This document shows, piece by piece, positions 6,652-13,935 of a stretch of DNA of 39,905 nucleotides (position 1 is its first letter; each line of letters begins with the position of its first letter). A program made the translations under genes and the position numbers. The DNA comes from Lachnospiraceae bacterium (GTDB lineage: Bacteria; Bacillota; Clostridia; Lachnospirales; Lachnospiraceae), in NCBI GenBank assembly GCA_014804645.1, contig JAAUZI010000028.1, positions 5,198-45,102 of the forward strand, written 5' to 3'. Below the pieces are notes generated by a model. That model was not told where the DNA came from, did not search any database, and saw nothing but the letters and a program-made list of their open reading frames with translations.

Positions 6652-7569
6652 CTAAATCACGCCAAAACCTTTTAAATACAGCAGGTTCGAGACAATGCTG
6701 TGCCCTTTCCACCAGTTTTTGCTGATTGCCCACTCGTTGGGAAAGTCGCTCCACCCCCACGGAATATCCCAGGAGCCGTCCTCCAGCTGCGTGCTTAAGA
6801 TGAGCTCACACTCAGCCTCAGCCATCTCCTTATTTTCCGGATAGAATTCACTGTCCCGAGAGTTCATAAACTGAGAAGGTCTGCAGCTATATCCACTCCA
6901 CTGGGATTTATCCTCGCCGATCAACTTTTTGACCGCTTGGTGCAGTCTCTCTTTTAACAGATCATAGGGAATCTGTCCCGCCGCTCCTGCCTTATCTATA
7001 TATTCCAGCATGTGCACATAGCAGGCGCAGGTATGCATGTCTGTGAGTTCTGAGGACGACAAAGCCTCCACAGCCTCATTCACTACTCGAATTCCCAATT
7101 TATACAGATCACTGCCCGGCTCCGCATAGCGTACAATAAAGCCCGCGATCTGGGCCGTACCGTTGTAATCTGTATGACAGGAACTGCTGCTTTCCGTGTG
7201 CCACCAGGGCGCATGAGGATAGTCGTTGTTGCTCATGACTGTCAATGCCCAGTGACCGCCGTCAAAATCCTTGCCGCTCCCATAGTACCTTAACATACCC
7301 TGAACCAGGGGATGACTAGCGTCCTCATGATTCATCTCTCTGAGAATATCGCTCGCGGTATTGGTGTGCAGCGGTGTGGAATGCGGATTCCAGCAGTCCG
7401 CCTCCACGGCATGGCCGCATCCCCCGTCCTCGTTCTGATAATAAGACAGCACATTTAAAACTGCCTCCCGGCTGCCATTCTCAAAGTGATACTGGAAACG
7501 TGCCAGGTCCAGCGCTCTGGCGTTGCGGTAGACGAACTCTCTGGCTCTCTCAAATACAATATTGTCCAT
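6652..7569 (-). CDS. terpene-cyclase/prenyltransferase-fold protein of unknown function
   Basis: A 305-residue alpha/alpha-barrel type protein. Repeated blocks such as YYQNEDGGCGHAVEADCWNP near residue 45 and LILSTQLEDGSWDIPWGW near residue 260 have the QxxDGSW-like (QW) signature of squalene-hopene cyclase/prenyltransferase repeats. The aspartate-rich DxDD catalytic motif of cyclases is not seen, so cyclase activity is doubtful. No signal peptide. ATG at 7569 has AAGGAGCG upstream. It stands alone on its strand, and a 70-bp relic of a paralogue lies 1.2 kb away. Confidence 0.65.
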   Translation of the reverse strand: MDNIVFERAREFVYRNARALDLARFQYHFENGSREAVLNVLSYYQNEDGGCGHAVEADCWNPHSTPLHTNTASDILREMNHEDASHPLVQGMLRYYGSGKDFDGGHWALTVMSNNDYPHAPWWHTESSSSCHTDYNGTAQIAGFIVRYAEPGSDLYKLGIRVVNEAVEALSSSELTDMHTCACYVHMLEYIDKAGAAGQIPYDLLKERLHQAVKKLIGEDKSQWSGYSCRPSQFMNSRDSEFYPENKEMAEAECELILSTQLEDGSWDIPWGWSDFPNEWAISKNWWKGHSIVSNLLYLKGFGVI

Positions 7570-7686
7570 ATGTTCACGCTCCTTTGTTTTTGAACATATT
7601 ATAACCGCTCAAACACGACACCAGTATGTCTCGTTAATAAAAAATATATTTTCTGCGCCATCCTATCTCATACCTAAATAATAAAT

Positions 7687-7728
7687 CAGGGTATGATGCC
7701 CCTTTATGTATCATACCCTGATATTTTA
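7687..7728 (-). terminator. intrinsic terminator after the DUF6033-like gene
   Basis: CAGGGTATGAT/ATCATACCCTG around a 12-nt loop, about 30 nt beyond the stop codon of the minus-strand gene ending at 7751. AT-rich flanks on both sides could let it work in both directions. Confidence 0.75.
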
Positions 7729-7750
7729 TAGCTTTTTCTCCACACCGTCC

Positions 7751-8581
7751 TTATACGGTATAGTCAAATTTACCGCCATGAACAGCCTGCTCCTGAGCAG
7801 GCACCTTGGACCAGTCCACATTCTGAATGTTCTTCAGCAGTTCATCCGCCGTTGATCCGGTAACATGTACACGCTGCACGGTGGAAACCGCCGTTCCGTC
7901 CTGGGACGCCAGCTTTTCGGCTGCCAGACGCTCGGCCTCTTTCTTCTCCTCGGCACGGCGTTCCGCCTTGGTCTCGGCAGTTTTCTTGTCCGCCGCTTTC
8001 CGTTCAGCCTTCTTCTTTTCAGCCTTCTTAGCCAGACGTGTCTCAAACTCTTTCTGGGTCTTTGCCATATTGGTGGCCTGTTTTGCGTGAAGATTGCTGT
8101 TCGCTTTCTCGATATCGGCAAAGAAACTCTTCACGCCATAGGGATCGATGGACACACCCAGATGCAACACATCGCCCTCTTCCAGCTGAATATTATCCTT
8201 CATATCCTTCAGCTGCTCCACAGCCTCGTCCAACTGATCCGTGTACTGCTTGCGTACCTCGGAATCATTGGCCATCTTCTCCAGTTCATCCGGGTCAAGC
8301 AACACGCCAAACTCCTTGCTGCTCCTGGACAGATAGGACGATGCCTCCTCCTCTGTTTCGTACTTGGCAACAATGAAATCCATGTTTCTGTACTGTTTCT
8401 GCAGATCCTTCAGCACTGCCTTAGCTGCGTCACTGAGCTGGTTCGTACCGGTTTTCTGGGTATTCCCATTCCTCTGGGCGCTGCCGGTTCTGTCTGTCTT
8501 GGCATCGTCTTTCTTCTTCTGGACGGCGCTGGTCATATAACTTGCCTGCTGATAAGCGCCATAACCACTTACTTTGCTCAT
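7751..8581 (-). CDS. DUF6033-family protein with long charged coiled coil
   Basis: A 276-residue protein. The start MSKVSGYGAYQQ and the central block YRNMDFIVAKYETEEEASSY, SRSSKEFGVLLDPDELEKMA match the DUF6033 family of Clostridia as I remember it. Residues about 170-225 are a highly charged K/E/A-rich coiled coil (RLAKKAEKKKAERKAADKK). No signal peptide or transmembrane segment. Function unknown. ATG at 8581 follows GAGGAAG. Confidence 0.7.
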   Translation of the reverse strand: MSKVSGYGAYQQASYMTSAVQKKKDDAKTDRTGSAQRNGNTQKTGTNQLSDAAKAVLKDLQKQYRNMDFIVAKYETEEEASSYLSRSSKEFGVLLDPDELEKMANDSEVRKQYTDQLDEAVEQLKDMKDNIQLEEGDVLHLGVSIDPYGVKSFFADIEKANSNLHAKQATNMAKTQKEFETRLAKKAEKKKAERKAADKKTAETKAERRAEEKKEAERLAAEKLASQDGTAVSTVQRVHVTGSTADELLKNIQNVDWSKVPAQEQAVHGGKFDYTV

Positions 8582-8987
8582 ACTTCCTCTATTCTGCGCT
8601 GCTTGAAACTTCAGACCTGCGGAAACAGCGCCGACGCAAGTCCGAGGAGAATCTTTCCATTCCCCTGCACTCCATTGCCATTTATCGTAAATCCATTTAC
8701 GATCATAAAATAAGTTGAAACATAAAATTTATTGCATCCCTGCTTTCCGCTGCCAGGCATCCATGCCTGACACTATTCTGCATCTTATATATCGGATATT
8801 TTGTAGGAAAAATTACCATATACAGAGTATTTTCATAGTCGTTTGATGCTTTTTAGGAATTATGTATGTAAAAAGAGAATTTGAATATTCACACAGTGTC
8901 AGCACGAATCTGTCACTTTGCACTATGGTGAATCGTAAGGTTGGAGATTCTCTTCACTTAAGTGCAAAGCAACTCTATTTATACGGT
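8582..8987. other. 406-bp intergenic region with three hairpins
   Basis: No convincing gene is seen. It holds ATCGTAAAT/ATTTACGAT (8684-8703), CAGGCAT/ATGCCTG (8754-8769) and a larger structure at 8916-8969. In the larger one CTTTGCACT pairs with AGTGCAAAG outside and GTGAATC pairs partly with GATTC...CAC inside. The last could be the end signal of the radical SAM gene, but there is no T-run. Confidence 0.6.
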
Positions 8988-9866
8988 TTATTGCCACAGA
9001 CTCATCTGCTCTCCTGCCTGCTTATCCTCAAAAGTATGCATATACTCAAAAATTTTCCCGTTGTCATGCACAATCCCGGCCTCGGCACATTTCCGGTGAA
9101 ACAATCCCATCAACTCCCTGTTGCAGGGACTGGGCACTTCGTACTGGTTCCCGTACCGTCGGATATATCTCTCCTTCATTCCGGGAAAGAGATGATCTAA
9201 CTGGCTGTAGAAATATTCCCTGTTCCCCTCCCGCAGCGTGAGTCCCATGCCAAAGCAAATCACGCCGTAGACCTTAGCCTCTATGCACATATCCAGAATA
9301 CCTGAAATATTTTCCTCCGTGTCATTGATAAATGGCAGTATCGGGGAGAGCCAGACCACAGTAGGAATTCCCGCATCCCGCAGCTCTGTCAGTACCGCAA
9401 AGCGCCGCCCGGTGGTACATACATTTGGCTCCAGCTTTCTGCAAAGCTCCTCGTCGGCGGTGGTCAGAGTCATCTGCACCACACATTTGGACCGCCTGTT
9501 GATCTCCTGCAGCAGGTCCATGTCCCGCAGAATGCGGTCCGACTTGGTCTGCACTGCCACGCCAAAACCATACTGAGCTATGAGCGACAGAGCTTTTCGC
9601 ATGTTTCCCAGTTCCAGCTCCAGAGGAATATAGGGGTCTGTCATTGCCCCTGTGCCGATCATACATTTTTTCCTCTTACGTTTCAGGGCGTTGTCCAACA
9701 GTTCTATGGCATTTTCTTTGACTTCGATATCCTCAAAATCATGTTCCATATGGTAGCATCTGCTCCGGGAGTCACAGTAAATGCAGCCGTGGGAACACCC
9801 CCGATACAGATTCATTCCGTTCTGCGCAGACAATATGCCTTTCGCTTTCACATAGTGCATGGGCAT
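8988..9866 (-). CDS. radical SAM protein of the spore photoproduct lyase-like (SPL) family
   Basis: A 292-residue radical SAM enzyme. The cluster motif C-x3-C-x2-C is at residues 25-32 (CSHGCIYC), with the family-typical NLYRGCSHGCIYCDSRS context. The barrel continues with MIGTGAMTDPYIPLE and WLSPILPFINDTEENI. Such Rv2578c/SPL-like proteins use SAM and a 4Fe-4S cluster; the substrate of this subgroup is not established. It lacks the C-terminal cysteine region that I would expect of a true spore photoproduct lyase. It lies 8 nt downstream of the ClbS-like gene on the same strand, so they are probably cotranscribed. Confidence 0.85.
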   Translation of the reverse strand: MPMHYVKAKGILSAQNGMNLYRGCSHGCIYCDSRSRCYHMEHDFEDIEVKENAIELLDNALKRKRKKCMIGTGAMTDPYIPLELELGNMRKALSLIAQYGFGVAVQTKSDRILRDMDLLQEINRRSKCVVQMTLTTADEELCRKLEPNVCTTGRRFAVLTELRDAGIPTVVWLSPILPFINDTEENISGILDMCIEAKVYGVICFGMGLTLREGNREYFYSQLDHLFPGMKERYIRRYGNQYEVPSPCNRELMGLFHRKCAEAGIVHDNGKIFEYMHTFEDKQAGEQMSLWQ

Positions 9867-9874
9867 TCACTCCC

Positions 9875-10414
9875 TCACTCTTTACAGTTCTTTCTATGGG
9901 CCTTGAGCTTTTTGATCGCCCAGTCGTAATGGCTTGCCGTGTTAGATACAAAATAAGAGCCCAACGTGCTGCCGCCAACCCACGGAAAAACACCTTTTTC
10001 AAATAGTTCCCGCTCCGTAAAGGTCTCCGCCAGCGCCATCACCTCCCTGTGGGACTGCTCCAGCATCCCTTTGGCCGCCTCCAGCGTGGTATTCTGGTGC
10101 TTTTTCCAGAATTCCCGGTTCATATCCCCATAGGTCTTCCAGTTGTAGGGAGCGGGTAGTATGGGCCTGTTCTCCCCCCTTTGGTTAGCCGCAATCCAGT
10201 CCAGCAGCAGACGGTGCCACTCGTAGAGATGAACCAGCACGTCCCGCAGATTCTTGTCCCGCTCCCAGTGGGCCTGGGTTTTAGATTTCATCTTCGTGAA
10301 ATCAAAAACTGTGCTCAATTCCTTCTCCGTCAGTGAGGAGATCAGCGCATTCATCTCCTCATAGTTTTTCTCTGCCGATTGAATCAATTCTGCTTTTGCC
10401 GTTGCTCTTCCCAT
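9875..10414 (-). CDS. ClbS/DfsB-family four-helix-bundle protein
   Basis: A 179-residue DinB-like helical protein. The start RATAKAELIQSAEKNYEEMN, the HLYEWHRLLLDW helix and the end GSYFVSNTASHYDWAIKKLK match the ClbS/DfsB family; ClbS is a cyclopropane hydrolase that protects against colibactin. Most family members have unknown substrates. ATG at 10414 has AGGAGAG upstream. It is the first gene of a likely two-gene unit with the radical SAM gene and carries a hairpin leader (10437-10530). Confidence 0.8.
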   Translation of the reverse strand: MGRATAKAELIQSAEKNYEEMNALISSLTEKELSTVFDFTKMKSKTQAHWERDKNLRDVLVHLYEWHRLLLDWIAANQRGENRPILPAPYNWKTYGDMNREFWKKHQNTTLEAAKGMLEQSHREVMALAETFTERELFEKGVFPWVGGSTLGSYFVSNTASHYDWAIKKLKAHRKNCKE

Positions 10415-10436
10415 GATGTTCTCTCCTATTAGTGTC

Positions 10437-10530
10437 CCGCATATTCCCTACTGGCACACAGGTCCAGTGATGAATATCAAGCCGCTGTGGCGCCCAGATA
10501 TTCATCAGTGCGCCATCCGGGAATATGCTG
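10437..10530 (-). repeat. covarying hairpin leader, copy 2 (upstream of clbS-like gene)
   Basis: A 94-bp imperfect inverted repeat with the same plan as copy 1. The outer 10-bp stem is GCATATTCCC (10439-10448) with GGGAATATGC (10519-10528). A middle TGGCACA/TGCGCCA stem follows. The inner 11-bp stem TGATGAATATC (10468-10478) pairs with 10497-10507, and the 18-nt loop contains GCCGCTGTGGCG. The minus-strand end GCGGGACACTAAT runs into the AGGAGAG site, 22 nt before the ATG. Stem sequences differ from the other copies on both arms at once. Confidence 0.85.
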
Positions 10531-10630
10531 ATTCTGAAAATTTTTCCTTATTATAACAAGGAAATCCTGACAACATATGTCATATTTTATATAAAATTTC
10601 TCCCTTTCCGGGAAAGTGTTCATAAAAAAA

Positions 10631-11209
10631 TTATCGCAATTCGTTACTGAACACCCATGAGTAAAATAAATCCTTTTTTGGCTTTTGATAAATATACTCT
10701 GTAAGTGTTTCTGTATTATCAATAATTCTAATAGCTTCATCCAATACCTGCTGCGAGGTTTTGTTGGTCACATCTATTTCCACTTCATTTATCAATAGTG
10801 GCCTTTTATTAACTTTGTCAGAGCATTTTCTTTGCAATTCATAATCAATAAGTCCATTTTTTCTGTTCTGCATTTGATTATGAAGCTGTGACAAATCCTT
10901 ACAAATGAGTTTAATAGTGATATAGTTATACCCTTTAAACACATCGGGTATATCAGCAGTTCTTAAATCATCGAAATCACTGCCAATAATATTCTTTATT
11001 CCCATCTCATGAAATTTCATTATTTGTGCCACACAACATTCCCAACACACTTGTTCTTCAAATGCGCCTCCGTCTACATTTTCAGGTATTCCAAATTCAG
11101 GAACCATATTTTGTTCAACGAAGGCTCCATTGTAATGCGCAAACAATCCCTTTCCCAAGGTAGTCTTGCCAATACCACTTGTTCCAATAATAAAAATAAA
11201 ATCCCTCAT
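10631..11209 (-). CDS. P-loop kinase-like (AAA/shikimate-kinase-type) protein
   Basis: A 192-residue P-loop NTPase. Walker A is FIIGTSGIGKTTLGKGL at residues 6-22; no further signature fixes the substrate. The overall size and the layout of a C-terminal LID-like charged region (QNRKNGLIDYEL) suggest a small-molecule or nucleoside kinase-like fold. Base composition is clearly more AT-rich than the neighbours, so recent transfer is likely. ATG at 11209 follows AGGAGG. A short form of the hairpin leader lies 22 nt upstream. Confidence 0.65.
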   Translation of the reverse strand: MRDFIFIIGTSGIGKTTLGKGLFAHYNGAFVEQNMVPEFGIPENVDGGAFEEQVCWECCVAQIMKFHEMGIKNIIGSDFDDLRTADIPDVFKGYNYITIKLICKDLSQLHNQMQNRKNGLIDYELQRKCSDKVNKRPLLINEVEIDVTNKTSQQVLDEAIRIIDNTETLTEYIYQKPKKDLFYSWVFSNELR

Positions 11210-11231
11210 TTCAAGTCCTCCTGTTAGAGTA

Positions 11232-11254
11232 CCGCATGTTCCCGGACAGTGCTG
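11232..11254 (-). repeat. hairpin leader, internally deleted mini copy
   Basis: CCGCATGTTCCCGGACAGTG then CTG. It keeps both ends of the leader family (CCGCAT at the gene side, CTG followed by T-rich DNA at the far side) plus one CAGT block, but the inner stem and loop are missing. It sits 22 nt upstream of the start codon at 11209, the same place as the full copies, and reads into CGGTACTCTAACAGGAGG on the minus strand. Confidence 0.65.
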
Positions 11255-11469
11255 TTTTTATTTCTTTTCGGAAAAGTGTTTCCACGGCCTGATAGCTCTA
11301 ATTCGGGGCGATATATACACTCATGCGCACATATCTATTTATATCAAATAGTATCTCCTAAGTCAACGCTGACCAGGCAGGCGAATGCAATCAAGAATTC
11401 ATTGACAAAAGTATATCATTTGCGATAGGATTAAAAACAGAACATAAACTACAAGCGAGGTGCTGAGAT

Positions 11470-11928
11470 ATGATATTTGAGTTTCTGAACCCTGAAAACA
11501 TAGATGGCTATATTGCATACTTAAAAAAGGCAATGTCGGAAGAGCCTGAGTTAATGACCACTGATTTTGTAGACGAAAGCGGAATTCGGGAACGGCTCAA
11601 GGACCCTTTTTACCAACATACAAAATCCATTTTAGCTATTGAAGATAATCTTGTCGTCGGACGGATAGAATATCATTTCTACGGATGTATGCAGAATGGA
11701 TATAGAATGGCATATGTGGATTGGGTATTTGTTTTGAGAGATTACAGGCACAGGGGAATTGCACAGCAGTTATTCAAGGAGCTGGAACGGGATTGCGCTG
11801 AGAATAACATTTTCCAGTATTATCTCATTCGGGCCACAAATGAAAATGCTGATAGTTTTTATCAGCAATTTCAAGACGCCAAGTTGAGTTGTGAGCCCTT
11901 TTTAAGAAAGTTTTTGATAGAGAGCTGA
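11470..11928 (+). CDS. GNAT-family N-acetyltransferase
   Basis: A 152-residue acetyltransferase. Motif A is VFVLRDYRHRGIAQQLFKEL near residues 88-107 (R-x-x-G-I-A CoA loop), followed by YYLIRATNENADSFYQQF. Substrate unknown. GAGGTG lies 9 nt upstream of ATG 11470. AT-richer than the flanking genes, like its neighbour 10631-11209. It may share a transcript with the flavodoxin-like gene 50 nt downstream. Confidence 0.85.
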   Translation: MIFEFLNPENIDGYIAYLKKAMSEEPELMTTDFVDESGIRERLKDPFYQHTKSILAIEDNLVVGRIEYHFYGCMQNGYRMAYVDWVFVLRDYRHRGIAQQLFKELERDCAENNIFQYYLIRATNENADSFYQQFQDAKLSCEPFLRKFLIES

Positions 11929-11978
11929 CTTTCTCAATTCTGTGTCATAAATAATCCAGATACAAGGAAAGACAAGGC

Positions 11979-12530
11979 ATGAAAACATTAATCTTCAACG
12001 GTTCACCACGGATCAATGGCGACACGGAAAGCTTAATCGACATAATAAAGGGAAAACTTCCCGGTGAATGTAGGGTCGTAAATGCTTATCGGTGCAATAT
12101 CTCACCCTGTATGGATTGCAGATATTGTTGGGAAAATCAGGGATGCTCCATCCAGGACGAGATGCAGGAAATATATGATTATATCCAGGCGTGCGACAAT
12201 ATCTTGATCGCCTCCCCCATATATTTTTCGGAATTGACAGGAAAACTGCTGGATGTTGGCAGTCGGCTGCAGACCTATTTCTGCTCCAGATTTTTTAGAA
12301 AGGAAAATCCCATTCCAAAGCCCAAAAAGGGAGCCGTCATTCTGGTTGGCGGGGGAGACGGCCATATGGATAAAGCATATGGAACAGCCTGCACTCTTTT
12401 ACATCACATGAACTGTTTCGATATCCATGAGGGCATTTTTTCACATAATACCAACGAAAGGCCCGCCGCCAGGGACGAGCGGGCGCTTATTGGGGTACAG
12501 AGCATTGTTAATTTTTTCAAAAATGGTTAA
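11979..12530 (+). CDS. flavodoxin-fold NAD(P)H-dependent oxidoreductase
   Basis: A 183-residue FMN-binding protein. The phosphate loop FNGSPRINGDTESLID lies at residues 5-20, the CMDCRYCWENQGC cysteine cluster near residues 43-55 is typical of the iron-sulfur-flavoprotein/NADPH-dependent FMN reductase group, and ASPIYFSELTGKLL forms the second flavin loop. It probably moves electrons between NAD(P)H, FMN and an unknown acceptor in the cytosol. Start ATG 11979 follows an AAGGAAAG site. Confidence 0.85.
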   Translation: MKTLIFNGSPRINGDTESLIDIIKGKLPGECRVVNAYRCNISPCMDCRYCWENQGCSIQDEMQEIYDYIQACDNILIASPIYFSELTGKLLDVGSRLQTYFCSRFFRKENPIPKPKKGAVILVGGGDGHMDKAYGTACTLLHHMNCFDIHEGIFSHNTNERPAARDERALIGVQSIVNFFKNG

Positions 12531-12544
12531 AGGCAATGTGGCTG

Positions 12545-12958
12545 TCACTTTGTCCCCAAATACTTTTTCCAGATTTCCTTCTTTATAAACAATTGATGTT
12601 GTCTCCTCCACAAAATCTCTTCATCCCATTCGCTCCATAAGTATAAATCACCTTCCAATTCCGTAAGCAGATAAGCCATAAACTGACTGAACATCTCTTC
12701 ATCACATCCGGGGTACAGCTGGATACTAATATTTCTATTCAAAACCATCTGATACTCTTCTTGCAGATAGTCCCTGAATCTGTCCTGTTCCCTCTCCAGA
12801 TCCACCCACACAACAAACCATTCACTGACGGCTGTGATCACCTCACACTCTTGATAGATTTCCTCATGATCTATATTATGGTTCCTGTAAAAAGAAATAA
12901 CAAACTCTGCTAATTCCCACGGCGAGCCATTGAAAAACAAGCGTAAATACAATTGCAT
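12545..12958 (-). CDS. hypothetical acidic protein
   Basis: A 137-residue, acidic, tryptophan-rich protein with no motif I recognise (visible: LFFNGSPWELAEFVISFYRN, VWVDLEREQDRFRDYL). No signal peptide or transmembrane segment. ATG at 12958 has GAAGGAGAATC upstream; longer in-frame starts lack a site. It is convergent with the flavodoxin-like gene, with only 14 nt between the stops. The small acidic form fits an immunity-type protein, but there is no direct evidence. Confidence 0.6.
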   Translation of the reverse strand: MQLYLRLFFNGSPWELAEFVISFYRNHNIDHEEIYQECEVITAVSEWFVVWVDLEREQDRFRDYLQEEYQMVLNRNISIQLYPGCDEEMFSQFMAYLLTELEGDLYLWSEWDEEILWRRQHQLFIKKEIWKKYLGTK

Positions 12959-13068
12959 TCCTGATTCTCCTTCGCTTACAAATCTGCGGGGCATTATTAT
13001 ATCATCTATTTTATACAGTAGATGGGGAAAAAACAAGCAATATGTTCAGGAGGACTTTGAGGCTGCGT

Positions 13069-13803
13069 CTATGAAAAATTGGTAAACGCCTCCGTCCTGG
13101 AAACGCTGTCCACATGGATAAATACATCCATGCAAGTTCTCCCATCTCTCTCATACACATGCTCAAAACAGGTGAGCACATCCTCCTTGGGTTTCTCCTT
13201 GAATCCGTTTGCCTGCAAATACTCCATAATCTTCTTGTAGGCGCTGCGAATGCGCTCGCAGACGGCAAAGGGATCATATACTGTGATCACCGCATAGGGA
13301 GCCTCGGCCTGGTTGGCATACTCCACACCGGGACAATCGGTTTCAAATCCCTCCGGCAAGATATAGGCCGCCACATACCCCCACAGACCAAACCGGTTCT
13401 GCAGTTCCGGAGAGACATAGGGGAAATCCCAGCCGATCCGCCTGGCATCCGGGTGCTTATCCAGCAGACCCGAACGCCTCGCCCATTCGTCCATATATCG
13501 GTTCACATCATCCTCCGGGTTCGGCGTGATCATAACATATCTTGCCATACGGAAACCTTCTATGGTCTTTATCGTGATTTCCGAATATATTTCATCACAA
13601 TCCACCAGATTCTCCCGAACCAAAGTATCCAGCTTGCAGGAAAACAGATCACCGAGCGCCACCAGCTTGCTCAGTTCGGGGACAATCTCGTCCGTCTCCC
13701 ATTTCGATACCGTCTGTCGGGAGACGGACATTTTCTCCGCCAGCTGTTCCTGTGTGATTCTCTTTTGCTTTCGCAGATATTGTATATTTTTTCCCAAACT
13801 CAT
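13069..13803 (-). CDS. XRE-family regulator with GyrI-like effector domain
   Basis: A 244-residue regulator. Residues 1-65 form the HTH (KNIQYLRKQKRITQEQLAEK, SVSRQTVSKWETDEIVPE). Residues about 85-240 resemble the GyrI/AraC effector-binding (SOUL-like) fold: RMARYVMITPNPEDDV, WGYVAAYILPEGFE and EAPYAVITVYDP. It probably binds a small hydrophobic ligand. ATG at 13803 follows GGAGGAG. It lies just downstream of the ABC permease gene on the same strand, so a role in controlling or sensing that exporter is possible. Confidence 0.8.
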   Translation of the reverse strand: MSLGKNIQYLRKQKRITQEQLAEKMSVSRQTVSKWETDEIVPELSKLVALGDLFSCKLDTLVRENLVDCDEIYSEITIKTIEGFRMARYVMITPNPEDDVNRYMDEWARRSGLLDKHPDARRIGWDFPYVSPELQNRFGLWGYVAAYILPEGFETDCPGVEYANQAEAPYAVITVYDPFAVCERIRSAYKKIMEYLQANGFKEKPKEDVLTCFEHVYERDGRTCMDVFIHVDSVSRTEAFTNFS

Positions 13804-13935
13804 GACAACTCTCCTCCGTCCGCTACATGCCTTAAACAAGATTATTATAGCATGGGCCTTGCGAATAATACACCATTCGGAAAGAGCGTTTTAGGAGAGC
13901 GCTGTCACCTGGCGGTTTACATTTTCAAGTTCCTT

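Noticed and set aside
7827..8713. Plus-strand ORFs opposite the DUF6033-like gene that look membrane-like
   Set aside because: The apparent hydrophobicity comes from reading the complement of a lysine/glutamate-rich coiled coil.
8916..8969. Hairpin as a further copy of the covarying leader family
   Set aside because: It is only 54 bp, lacks the CCG/CTG ends and the GCCGC loop, and is not placed 21-22 nt before a start codon.
10437..10530. Hairpin leaders as integron attC sites
   Set aside because: The long imperfect stem with one-sided unpaired bases is similar in shape, but the GTTRRRY-type core sites are missing and no integron integrase or gene-cassette array is present.
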